DNA of 64,000 nucleotides from NCBI GenBank assembly GCA_021234155.1, contig JAJEKV010000021.1, positions 16,631,563 to 16,695,562 of the forward strand, read 5' to 3'. Shown here piece by piece: positions 1 to 10,860 of the stretch. The stretch comes from Isoetes taiwanensis. Lineage: Eukaryota; Streptophyta; Lycopodiopsida; Isoetales; Isoetaceae. The notes beneath the pieces were generated by a model, which was given only the letters and a program-made list of their open reading frames with translations, was not told the DNA's origin and searched no databases. Made by a program: the position numbers and the translations under genes. How positions within the stretch are numbered: position 1 is the first letter of the stretch; every line of letters begins with the position of its first letter.

Positions 1-2
1 TC

Positions 3-312
3 GTTTTTGCAAGTGTAAAATCGTTCAGATGCATGCTTAAGAGGTTTGCAAAATACTGTGATGGGGAGCTAAAATCCATCCCATGGTCAGAAATGGAAGG
101 GCTTCAACCTGAGACAACAAAGATTGATGACATGTTAGTGACAATTAACAGAAGTGCTTTTTGTTTGTCAACAACCGGCCTGCTGTTAATGGCGAAGTCG
201 GATTCACCATTAATAGGTATGTTATCCTTCTTGCAATTTAGCCATTAAGTTTCAAATATAAATTGCTTTTGATCATCGGGCTGGGGTGGACCTGGTGGGT
301 TTGTCTACTAAA
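3..312 (+). pseudogene. MTHFR fragment (methylenetetrahydrofolate reductase), copy A
   Basis: Residues such as KYCDGELKSIPWSEMEGLQP followed by ETTKIDDML resemble the C-terminal regulatory half of plant methylenetetrahydrofolate reductase, which makes 5-methyl-THF for methionine synthesis. The exon ends at about 216 (phase 1, GT donor). After an intron of about 60 bases, a second exon from about 279 reads GWGGPGGFVY, the conserved continuation. It is broken: around 150-195 the frame slips, so the expected NNRPAVNGEKSDSP is readable only across frames (about 2 bases missing before AAGTCGG). The intron acceptor, CAG in copy B, is CG-altered here. No other MTHFR exons were found downstream, so this is a fragment. 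Family assignment is from remembered motifs, without alignment. Confidence 0.75.
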
Positions 313-1906
313 AAGTGTATGTGAGAAGTTAAAAAGTCTTCAACTCAACTGAAGGTTGTGATTTTCATTGCATTATTTCGTCTATGCAAATTTGAATAGT
401 AATCAAAATGGAACATCAAAATAGTGTTGTTTCTTAGGTTGCAAATTATAATTATGGTACTTTCTATAGGACAACCATCTGGGAGGCCCCTACGGTGGAT
501 TCTCTACACGTCAGGAGCTTGTTATTTTTGTGTCGATGTGGAATAGCAAAGATCAAGATCTCTCATGTCGCGGTTCTATCGGACCCATTGCGGATCTCAC
601 GCGGGCCATACCATTGCCTTCCTTTATGTTGTGCTTTTCGATTGACATGCAAAGGGCATACCCTGCATCTTCTATGTGTGGGGTTGTAAGGATGTGGTTT
701 ACCAAGAGAAGTTTGAGGGTAAGAAACTTATAGCAAGAGTTTGAAAAGGAGACAACTCTATGAGAGATGAACTGCCCTCCGTGCCTGAAGTCCAAATTCA
801 AAGCAAAAGCTCATTGAATTAAAAAAAAAAAATGTAGGATCATTATGAATGGTCTTAAATCCTCTCTTCTATGGTGAGCTTTTGACACCCTTCTACCAAA
901 TAAGCACGGCCAATCGAAATGGCTAATTAACCGCTTTTTGTGCTTTCACAGTGCTTAGAGACTAACTTCTCAAGTCAGTTTCTATGGTATTGTGTCGCCA
1001 TGATATCGCCAGCAGATGTTATACATATGTATGCATACACGTAATGTTTCTTTACTTCCAAGGTAACAATTAAATGACCCATAACTTTTTGAGTATCGAA
1101 GTTGAAGCATATCTTAATGATATGTTGTATCGTGATTATGGCACTTATCAATCACCTACATTGGACATAATCGCTTGACCTTCGTAAACAAAAAGTTCGT
1201 GATCATATAAACATGTAAAGATTATGTTCTTGGTCACCGATATATTGGGAGAAACAAAATGCTGAGCCAGGCACAAATCTTTCATCCGCACATAAAGGTC
1301 GTCTCGACTTACCTCGACTGTTTTCATGCTATGCTAAAACCAACAGATTTTTTTCGGGTGCGTATTTGTGGATGTAGATGGAAGTTGTGGAGGAATAAAT
1401 GGGAGGTGTCATTATTCTAGTCAAAGTAGAATTTTCGTGTTTACACGTTTAAATTTGCCACATTAGGCATCTTAGGAGGATTTTTATCCTGTTAGCATGG
1501 CGAATGAGCTTTATTTCGAAAGTTGAAAGATGTTTCGGAGATGCTTGTGTTATGTTATTTGGCATATGGATGCCAAGAGATTGAGCAACTTAATAAAACA
1601 AGTTAATCAATAAATGCCTTAATAAAATGCTAAATATGGCTTATATAAATATGATTCTTCGAGCATTGCCGCCTTTTCTTTCAAGTTCCTAGCTAAGCAT
1701 ATATGTTGTATCTTATATCTTATCTTATAGGAAACATTGAGTTTGACTTATCTATGTGGAACTCGATGGGAAAATATTTGCTAAAGCAAGCATTAAATTC
1801 GACCTATCTAACTAGATTTATATGTTTCGCTGGACAAGTTGTTTTGTAAGACGATGTTGGGCGGTTGAAAGGTGGACTCAAGGTTGTTGGCAATGCAAAA
1901 GTTAAA

Positions 1907-1978
1907 GTTAACAGTTCTCAACTGTTAAATATTCCCCTAGATTTTCAAATTATATTTGAAAATCTAGGGGAATATTTA
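1907..1978. other. Near-perfect hairpin (24-bp arms)
   Basis: The sequence from 1927 to 1950 is the exact reverse complement of 1954-1977, with a 3-base loop. A smaller hairpin (TTAACAG / CTGTTAA) lies immediately before it at about 1908-1928. The same structure is present in copy B near 18307-18358. It sits at the start of the AGATTC/GAATCT minisatellite, and the arm contains the same CCCCTAGATTTTC word. It could be a miniature fold-back element or a minisatellite-derived palindrome. Confidence 0.85.
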
Positions 1979-2440
1979 TATAAAACCTTAAGAATCTAGG
2001 GGGATCTTAGTGGAATCTTAGGGAATCGAGGGAAAATCCAAGGGTTTTAGGGGAATCTTTGACAATAGGTGTGTTCTATAAGGGAATCTTCAGAGAATCT
2101 AAGAGAATCTAGAAGAATCTACATGGAATCCTAAGGAATCTAGGAATCCAAGGGGATCTAGGGAAAACTTTGACTGTACATGTGTTCTACAGGGGAATCT
2201 GCAGAGAATCTAAGGGAATCTAGAAAAATCTCCATGAAATCTTGGAGAATCTAGAGGAATCTTAGGATAATCTAGGGAAATCTCAAAAGAATCCTTAAGA
2301 ATCTAAAGGAATCTTAGGGAATCTTAGGGAATCCTAGGGAATCTTAGGGAATCTTAGGGAATCCTTAAGAATCTAAAGGAATCTTAGGGAATCTTAAGAA
2401 TCTAAAGGAATCTTAGGGAATCTTAGGGAATCTTAGGGTA
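1978..2440. repeat. GAATCT minisatellite, copy A
   Basis: Degenerate short tandem repeats built on GGAATCTTAG, AGAATCTA and GGGAATC, becoming almost perfect between about 2280 and 2435. It is the reverse complement of the AGATTCCCCTAGATTC-type tracts found at 29.0-31.8 kb and in the HSR elements. No coding potential is seen. Confidence 0.85.
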
Positions 2441-5341
2441 GCTGTGGACCGTGGTCTCCCAATCCAGTCCAAAGTTTAAGCTTGAGAGAATAGCACTGGC
2501 CCTAAAAAAAAAAGCAATGTAAACATGATTTTCCATATATCAAAAAGCGCACTGCAAAGGTCTCATTATAGCATAGAGAATAACAAAGAAGTCATAAGAC
2601 CAAAATGCATGAACAATAATAACACAAAGACTGTAGAAGGATCCATAGGCTCATACTAGTTATACTAGCAATTCGAAGTCCAGGAATATATAGAGCCAGT
2701 TTATCTTAACCTCCCAGAGGCTAAGGCTTATCGAACCCATTATTTTGGGAAGCCATATGGAACCTTGCTACAATCCGAAATTCGTTTCAGAAAAAGCCTT
2801 AGAAAAAGCCTTACAGCTTAACATGTATTAGCCTACCAGATTGTAGATAGAACCACAGTATCATTAAACATCGTACAATCAGCCACAGAGATAGATAGCT
2901 TTAATATGGTTCATCCCTATGCTGGACAAGAAGTGTAAGAAGATAGAAACATAATATGCAACACAGGTTCATTGTGCCCAAGCAGATCACAACAGCAGTG
3001 TTTATTTCATGTAGGCTTCGTGGACTACTTCAACAGTCATACCTCTAGTATGTTTTAGTGGCATTTCTGTATGCTTTATGCAAGAACATCCTTTAAAACA
3101 GATTAAAAAGCATGTGCATGCTGGTTTAAATGCACCCATTAAATAAAACATTCTGAAATATGTCATAGCAGAAAAGGGTCTTTGAAGTTTGGCTATTAGG
3201 CAAATAAATGTTGGTTTATGCACACAGTATTTACTGAGACATGCTACAACAGATTAAGGCCCTTGACACTTTAACAAATGAGACCAAGGTCGTTTAAAAT
3301 AGAGCAAATGCAAAGTCAAAAAGTGCTTTCTTTAAAACGAAATTTATGACAGTATTTCTGAGATCAAAGATATGAACTATAACAGATGTAGTTTTTAACA
3401 GTAATAGAAAATTACCGGTACCTTCTTTTCTGGAAAAATCCTTGCAACATGAAATTAAGGTATTGCAGTATACCTTATATGTAGCCAATTTAAGCAACAA
3501 CATGAGAAAAAGATCATAAACGTAGATTTGGTCCCTGAAGCAGCACTCCTCCAAAGACGTTCCTCAAACTGAAAATAAGGTGTAAGGGAAATGGAACTCC
3601 GGTTACCTGCACCCAATCAGTACCTTAGTTAGCTTCATAAAGGTAAAAAGGCAAGGGGCGTCAGGTAAGCTAGAGAATTCCATGGCTCATCGCCCTTTAC
3701 CCTTTGCCACTTAAATCAGTTAAGCAAAGAACAAGTATAAAGCTAGTAGAAATAAAGAGAACGTAATAAAAGAGACACCAAATAGTTTGGAGATCAACTA
3801 GAGTTGGAAGTAATATTAAATCTGTTGTAAGAACCTCGGTTTAAATGGAGGTCCACATATGCTGCATCGTCCTCCAAATAAGAAGGTTTCTAATGCAAGT
3901 TCCCAAGCAGTCAGGCTGCCCATAGTTAAACAGAGGTTGCTAAAAAGCAACGAGATTATCCTCCTCCTTTTCTTTCAAAGACTTGAATCATGTACTGATT
4001 AGAAAACTCAGAGCATCCGCCATATGCAGGCATGCAATAATACAGGTTGAGCAACAAATAGATTCAGCAGATCATGGGGATTAACACAGGCACATAGAAT
4101 CGGCTGAAGCTGCCCAGAATATCTTGTAGAACGGCTCCATAGCTAGAATATGCAAAGATTATCTTGTAGAACGGGAAAATTGCAGTAAAACGGCAAATAA
4201 AAGGCGATGCTCTGTGAGCTAGGCCGCTGTTCTGTGAGCCAGGCCGACACAAAATCATTTATATGCAAATGAAAATAAGAATAAGAGACCTTTCGGCTGA
4301 TATGATGTCTCAGAGCACCCATCACTCTTGCAAGCATTGAAAATACAGGTCGAATTATCCTTATTCAGCTGATTTGAAGTCTCAAAGCAACCATCTTTTC
4401 CAAGCATGTAGAAAACTGGCCGAATCTGTCCTTAGGATCCCTTTGGCACACCGATAAGTTAGGTCGGTGCATGAAGATTTCTTCATTTGCATTCTGCTCT
4501 GCCAGTTACCTCGCAGTCGCCATCAATTGCTTCGAACCCTAGTTTTGATCTTTAGGGTTAGCGCCGAAAGCAAAATGCTTTTGGCAAACATAGGTTCCGG
4601 ACAACTCATTGGCATATTCAAGTGTGCAAATCTTACACATCTTATCCATAGGTAATCTATTAGCACTAGACAATTCAGAAAAAGATATGGTATCATGGAT
4701 ATTCCATACTCACTGCATTGACTTAACCTTTTAATGCCCGCCTTCAGAAAGCATGTGTAATGGCCTTGCTGCATAATACATGCATAGTAAATGGAAGGCC
4801 ATGGCTTTGCCTCTAACTCCAATAAGCTGTCAACGTGTAATTATAGTCCATAGATGATTTCTTTTGCATAAGGAATTTAGTGGATAGAAAATTAATTATG
4901 GTATCTCAACACTTCGTATAGGTCAAGCTAGTGTAGACCAATACACATGACATTTGTTATTCCCCACTGGCTAGGGCAATTCTGCCATGCAATGCTTTAT
5001 ACAACATGGTCAATATGATAGCATTTGATAGCCCCAGCATAACATGCTACGAAAATTTAATTGTGAGAAAGAAATTCAAGTTATGCAAGGCATCATAGAA
5101 ACCGTAAGTGAAAATGGACCACATGGTATATGGATTAGGTCATATGTGCAGATATCAAGGGTGTCCTATAGCCATATCTATGCACTGCAAAAACATATTA
5201 AGACAGATGTCTGGCCATAGGATTTTAAAGCATTTCTTGGAAATTGGTCATGACTATTACAACCCATAGGAGCAAGGGCTAAAGAAGAGAAAATCAGAGA
5301 ACATTGAATATATATTTATATTTATAGATATATATAGAAAT
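2441..5341. other. Unassigned segment of copy A
   Basis: About 2.9 kb shared by copies A, B and C. I see only short open frames. Pieces at 3490-3560 (minus) and 4560-4650 (plus) look somewhat exon-like, with splice-like ends, but neither encodes anything I recognise. The segment ends in a TA-rich stretch (5310-5335) where copies A, B and C diverge from one another. Confidence 0.6.
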
Positions 5342-5348
5342 TTTGGGC

Positions 5349-6125
5349 CTACCATATAGAAATAGGAGTGGGGATCCCTCTCCATTGCAAAGGAAGACAT
5401 TTTTGAAGACCAAAATAATCATAATAGTCAATTCTCTCAGGGATTGGCTTGAGAAGATTTAATTGGATCCAGATATGCGGAGGTTGATCCGGCATGGCTT
5501 CCATTCCAATGAAATCCCCCAATTCCTGAAAGAGATTCCTCAGAATTTCTTCACTCCAATAAATTGGACTAAGGCCTTGCATCGAGGTCCATGCAGGATG
5601 GAAGAGTTGCTTGATGTCCTGAGGATCAAAGGCCGGGTACCATCTTTGAAAGAAAATTTGGGTATTGGCTCTCGTAATTGTGCCTTGTTTAAGGAGCATT
5701 TTAATAGATATCTCATTTCCACATTCCACAATGAAGAAAGGGAAACCAAGCCAATAAGTCTTAGAAATAGAGACACTTTCAATCAATTTTTCGAGCTCGG
5801 CTCTTATCATCGGGAGTTTCACTCCTTCATGTCTAACACAGCTAATCACTGCTCGATTCACCATCTGTTTTAGCCTTGCTTCCACAAAAGGGTTTTTCAA
5901 AATTTTACCATGGAATACATGCTTGGTTTTTTCCTCAACTGGCCCACCCTGCTCCTCTTGCAAATTGTTCAAATGCTCCAGAATTGGCACACAATATTCT
6001 GCTGCCTTTGCACAGCTCTTATCTCCATCTGTTGCCTCGTTGCCACCATATCTACAGGGAGTTACACTTGTCTTTTTGCTTCTCCGCCTCGAGTCCCGAC
6101 ATGTATGCGGAAAAAAAGTCGCCAA
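5349..6125 (-). CDS. DUF4283-like, retroelement-type ORF (258 codons)
   Basis: The uninterrupted minus-strand ORF shows the pattern of plant DUF4283 proteins. A variable N-terminus rich in basic residues (about 1-70) is followed by a small domain with VEARLKQMVNRAVISC, a block ending YWLGFPFFIVEC, then the core RWYPAFDPQDIKQLFHPAWT and GLSPIYWSEEILRNLFQELG. The family is common in plant LINE/retroelement-derived genes, where it is often followed by a zinc knuckle and reverse transcriptase. Neither is visible here, so this is probably a truncated gag/ORF1-like remnant or a domesticated copy. It begins right after the end of copy A, where copies B and C carry different sequence, which suggests an insertion or a breakpoint. 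The chosen start is the first ATG and the true start is uncertain. Confidence 0.6.
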   Translation of the reverse strand: MATFFPHTCRDSRRRSKKTSVTPCRYGGNEATDGDKSCAKAAEYCVPILEHLNNLQEEQGGPVEEKTKHVFHGKILKNPFVEARLKQMVNRAVISCVRHEGVKLPMIRAELEKLIESVSISKTYWLGFPFFIVECGNEISIKMLLKQGTITRANTQIFFQRWYPAFDPQDIKQLFHPAWTSMQGLSPIYWSEEILRNLFQELGDFIGMEAMPDQPPHIWIQLNLLKPIPERIDYYDYFGLQKCLPLQWRGIPTPISIW

Positions 6126-6191
6126 ACGCCATCAAATTTTCTCAAGTTCTCTTCGACTTCCTTTCCTTTTCTCACCCTATTGGTTTCATCA

Positions 6192-6680
6192 TTATTGATC
6201 ACTTGATTCTCGCCCTTTTGCAGGCTCCAAATCTTTCAAAAATTGTACCAATTTCCTCCTTTCAAAATCTAACATGGCAGACACTCTTCTTGCAATCATT
6301 TTGATCTCATCTGGCACAGAATCCAATGTTTGGCTGTCACTCGCTTTTCTCAAATTGTCTTTCCACGACAAAATAGCGGATTTACCATTATCCATAACTA
6401 ACTTCTCAAAAAACTATGAACCAAAACCAAGAACCAAATCTGTTTTTCCTTTTGAGTTTTTCTTCTTCCCTTTTTTTTTTTTTTTTTTTTTTTTTAATAC
6501 TATGATTTTCCCATCATGCCAATCACAGAAGACATGGAATATACCATTGGCAGCAGCATTTCTATCACGAATGAATTCTCCTAACCAAAACTCTTCAAGA
6601 ATAATAGTTTTTCGAATGGTTGAAAAATGGGGCAAAAGTTGATCCGAAGAATTGCGCGCATCACCAGGGAGTTCCATAGT
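6192..6680 (-). other. Possible upstream part of the DUF4283-type unit
   Basis: Two minus-strand open stretches precede the DUF4283-like ORF. One (6192-6395) reads helical and charged, including LDFERRKLVQFLKDLE. The other (6414-6677) ends in a lysine run encoded by the T tract at 6473-6495 of the plus strand. They lie in different frames, separated by stops. They may be 5' parts of the same degraded element, or chance ORFs. No domain is recognised. Confidence 0.25.
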
Positions 6681-8270
6681 ACATCAGGCTCCCCTTCGAG
6701 CCACCCACATGAATACCGACCGTTCTGTATCAAAATTGCAAGTAGTCTCACCATGGCACCATTTTTGAGTGCTCAGAAAAATCCCGTGAACTTAGGATCT
6801 CGGTCAGACACTATAGCTCTTCGCATACCATGCAAGCTGAATATGTTGGTGGCAAATAGCACTGCCGTTTCCAATGCTGTGATCGTTGATTTACATCAGT
6901 GTGAAGATAGGCATTGAAAAACTGGGGGCTTAATTTCTATTTTTCGGTTTGCATTTTTGCTTACCACTAAAAAGTTCCTAGGAATTTTGAGGTTTCTATA
7001 CAAAATTCGGCAAATAATGAAGCCACCTTTATTCATGTCCCTATTAAAAAGTTAACCTAACATCAAAGCTAGTGTGAGCCACCCATATTCATGTCCCCAT
7101 GGGTTGCTGTCATTAAAAGAAACTTAAAATCTAACCTAAGAAAAGTCACCCTTATATTGCTTATTCTGCTCTTGAATGTCTTCCATAAGGCCATTACGCC
7201 TAACATGAAATGGGCCGTGACATGCCATTTTTATCAAAATACGCGGTCGCACGGTTCAAAACCAAACTATGGCCTCACAAATTAAGTAAAATTCACGGCA
7301 TATTTTTCAAAGGAGATTTAGGGCCATATTTTCACACGATTGGCTCTCCGCCTTCCTCATAGCCGTGGCTTTTCCCGTAGTAGCTCATTTGATCCTAAAT
7401 TGCGTTCTTATGTTTTCCCGGCAATTCAATGCATCAGTCGATCTTGAGGAGCTAGTGCCTCCGTGGACGATAAAATCATATTCTATTCTATTCTATTCTC
7501 AAGCGTGATGGGTTCGTGCAGTGGTGATATTGAAGGTTTGCAATCTCTCCCTTCTTGAATAAACATGTAGTAGCAGTCTCTCTCTTCTTGAAGGACTGCT
7601 TGTAAATTTGATTTTGATATAACTTTCCTTTTTATTGAATCAATTATCCGCCTTATCTAACTTTGGTATGAATCTAAATTATGGAAAACTTAAATTGTTT
7701 GCATATGATATATAAGCGCATATCAGTAGAAATCGGTCTAACAAGCAGGGAGCCCAAGACCGCAACCTTACCCCAAGACCGCAACCTTAGATTTAAGCGC
7801 ATGCGAAAAAAAAATAGCCTTCGCTATGGCGCCTGGCAAAATCGGAGCCCACAGGGTAAGTACGAAAGTCAAAATGAACGAAAACTCTGGAATTTTCTAA
7901 ATTTTCCGCATGAACCATGCCATAGCATTATTTTAAAAATAATTAATGTTGCCACCTCACGTTCAAACGTCACCTCGTATTTAATTGTCTTGCCACCTTG
8001 CAACATGGGCCTTGCCACTTCATCATATTATTAATACGCTAACTTCCATGCACTTTCCCATAAGTATATTTGGATGGTGCAGATTTTTCACCTCCCTATC
8101 TGACGGTTCACGCATGGGGTACATGCCCATGCATGCCCCCTACACCCTCCAATGAGGTGGCAACATCAAGGCCCTTTATTTTTTAGATGAACGGATGGGA
8201 TCAATCTCTATATATATGACCCCCCATGTTACGTACATGCCCCCCATGGAATAATTATATATATAGTATG
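6681..8270. other. No recognisable gene; AT-rich intergenic DNA
   Basis: I found no protein family in either strand. A short repeat of TATTC occurs at 7478-7500. The part at about 8090-8220 (rich in GCATGC and CCCATG words, with AACGG nearby) resembles the repeat seen at 31.06-31.20 and 32.2-32.3 kb. Confidence 0.5.
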
Positions 8271-8274
8271 ATAT

Positions 8275-9170
8275 ATATACACAAGAAATTTAACACGCCC
8301 TACTGTATGTTAATTTTAGCATATTCTTACTACGGTGCAAGGCCCTGTCGTGCTCTAGGTAACCAACAATTCTACTGAGATTCTCTTGTGATTTCTCTAT
8401 ATTCTTCAACATTCTATGTACTATATTTAGCATTCATGAAGATTCCCCTAGATTCCCTTAGAATTTTCAATTTTGATTGAGGTGCTTACCCATGAGCATT
8501 TAGAACCTTCCAAATAATCTATTTTGGATCTGTGCAACATTTCTAAAAACACTTTCTATTTTTAGACTAAGGCGCCAGAACATTCCAGAACTTTCTTGAA
8601 CTATCTAGAACTTTCTAGAGCCTCCAGAACATTTTAGAACTTTCTTGAACTATCTAGAATGTTATATTTTATTTTATCTTAATTAGAACATTACCCTTAA
8701 GTATAATTGAAATATAATTATTTATAGAATTAATGCTTGGTCTAGTGGTTAGAATGGGGGCTGGGAGTCTTAATGACCAGGGTTCAAATCCCCCCAATAA
8801 CATAAACATTTTTAAAAGCCTTTCCTTAAAATGTGTTGAAAATACCAAGGCCCGAGTATGCAATGTGAGCCGTAGGATCTTGGACCAAGGATTATGATCA
8901 ATCCGACCGTAGGATCATGTAGGATATATCTAAAGCAACGTGAGTCGCATTTATCTCTGGATCAACGACCGTGATCAAGAATAACCTAGACCGTAAGATC
9001 GATTACATATAATTCCCAAAGCCATGTGCACCGTAGGATATGCCCCCAAGCAACGTGAGCAGTAGGATCTCGGACCGGCGGTCAGGATCAGATCAACCTG
9101 GACCGTAGGATCGCATCTATACGGATTATATATAAACTCCCAAGCCATCTGGGCCGTAGGATTGCCTAAG
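8275..9170 (+). mobile_element. HSR element, copy E1 (internally deleted)
   Basis: The copy starts after a TA-rich tract with ACAAGAAATTTAACACG, the shared HSR 5' end, continues with the common block around CAAGGCCCTGTCGTGCTCTA, and carries only a short TTCTAGAA-type array (about 8575-8660). The tRNA-Gly-like block is at 8732-8801 (A box TGGTCTAGTGG, B box GGTTCAAATCC). The tail has several CCGTAGGATC units and decays around 9170. It lacks most of the AGATTC tract found in longer copies. Confidence 0.75.
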
Positions 9171-10020
9171 GAAATGTCCCTTTATTCCATGTTGGACACA
9201 ATGATCACGTGGCAAGCAAAAAGAATGCAAAAGCAAGATAAGTAATAAATACATACCTTAAAATGATGTCATTTGCAAATAATTGTGAGCCTTTTGCAAA
9301 ATGAAAGGCCCATCCAAGAGCCTCGTATAATGAGGTGTGTAAAGTTCCCTTTCATTTGAGGCAATTTAGAAAAACAGATGCCATAAGTTAGCATCATAGA
9401 TTCAATCGGTGCCATGCTACCATACGCCCCCAAAAAAAAGCAAGGTAAAAGTAGCAAAATGGTCACATTTTTCTCCTCGAGCTAGCTGATCAAGGTCCAA
9501 CCAACAACAACCTTGATATCATAATATATATAAAATTACTTTGATGCCCCCATGAAATAGATATCTATATATTTAAATGCATCTTAGCCAAGTAATTTTG
9601 GAAGAGACAAGGTGGCAAAGTCTTGGTCGCTTCGGATCTCCATGTGGGCATTTATGGGCATACATGGGGCATAACCCACATCCGAGCAATCAGCCGGATT
9701 TGAGGGGCGGTGAAATTATAGCCTTGAGATGGGTGATAAGGAAAGATGGCAAAATTGGGGCATGCTATCTTATCCATTGAAACTAGAGCATACAATCTAA
9801 ACCGTTGATTAATAAGTCCATATTAAATGTTTGGGGATGAGGTGGCAATACGCCTTTTATTATTAGATAAGATGTTACTTTTCCTCGAAAAATCACAATT
9901 CTCAAAATTGGCTACCATGGCGAGAGCGTTGTTGATGCTCTGCCGCCATGGCTACTTGCCGCCATGGCGAGCATTCATTTTGGCATCAAAGAGCGGAAAC
10001 AGGAGGGGATGAAGGTCCGC
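9171..10020. other. No recognisable gene
   Basis: Short open frames only. AT-rich patches occur at 9515-9570. Nothing in the translations resembles a known family. Confidence 0.45.
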
Positions 10021-10021
10021 T

Positions 10022-10860
10022 TCAAAAATTTCCATATCTTGGGTTATTGCTTTTGCATAGGTGCTGAAGTGGAAATCGGACCTTGGCAGAAGTTTGTGGA
10101 GATGGATTGAAGCGAAAGCGAGAAATGGGAAGCGAAAGGGTAACTAGTTTTCCTTTCTGGATTCGAATCGCCCTCCTCTGTGTAAATCTTCCATTTCTTT
10201 CCAAGTTTAATTTTTTCTTTGTTTCTTGCAGAGAAAGATTCAACTGGAATGATCCAAATGCTCTAAAACATGACAGTCGCTTACAAGCGTTCTTTCTCTT
10301 ACAAATCCAACTATGGCCAAAAGTAACCTTCTCTTTCGCCTTAAATGCGAACTTTTTGCACGACCCGAGATGTATAGGAAGCCACATTTTATTCCTAAGG
10401 CATGGGTCGGCATTGTATAATACAATGGCTGAAGCAGCTGGGCATAATGAGGTTCCAACACCACCAATCCAATATTTACGTGCCCCCCTCCGCCTCCTTC
10501 TCGTCCCGAACATCTGTGCGAGAATATTCAAGGCGTATGAATATGCAATGGCAGAAATTTCAGCCGATTGACATAGACAAATGAAGCATGGAAGAAGGTT
10601 TTGGAAAGTATCTTGAACCGGACTTGGCATACGTTTGGACTCGTCGTGATTCCCGCTTTGGAGCTCGTTCTTTGCTTTGATAATCGGGGAACATTTAGGT
10701 ACAAGCTTGAAATGCATTTTATTTGGTAAAAGAAAGAAATGCCGTGGCTTTTGATACGTGACAAGCTTACGTGGAAGTGGAAACGGACACACAAGCCCGG
10801 TTTTAATAGGTTGATCTCTATCCCTTGCGGGGACATTTTGCTCGACCTTCTGCTCAATTT
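10022..10860. other. Overlapping long ORFs of unknown status
   Basis: A 256-codon frame on the minus strand (10022-10792) and a 162-codon frame on the plus strand (10083-10571) overlap almost completely. The plus strand has a plausible intron (donor GTAACT near 10140, acceptor TTGCAG near 10231) that would join exon-like pieces. The minus-strand product is rich in Lys, Arg, Ser and Cys, with no recognisable domain. I cannot decide which strand, if either, is coding, and assign no function. Confidence 0.25.

Larger units (their letters stand above)
1..5341. repeat. Segmental duplication, copy A
   Basis: First of three copies of one segment; the others are B (16394-22226) and C (22595-25482, which matches A only from 2437). 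The order of landmarks is an MTHFR fragment, a tract of GGAATCTTAG-type minisatellite, then about 2.8 kb of unassigned sequence ending in TA-rich DNA near 5310-5335. The left edge is cut by the window. Most of the last 700 bases agree almost exactly among copies, while other parts differ mainly at CAG/CTG positions. Nothing coding is recognised after 320. Confidence 0.9.

Noticed and set aside
1978-2440. CRISPR-like array
   Set aside because: Units are about 10 bases, degenerate and without unique spacers; it is a minisatellite in plant DNA.
3002-3554. Duplicated short ORFs in A and C as real genes
   Set aside because: Conserved only because the whole segment is duplicated; no start context, domain or splicing pattern supports coding.
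4064-4337. Conserved 64-codon ORFs in three copies
   Set aside because: Overlapping frames on one strand with no family resemblance; identity follows the segmental duplication.
8732-8801. Functional tRNA gene
   Set aside because: A and B boxes match, but there is no anticodon stem, the acceptor stem does not pair, and the block lies inside a repeat.
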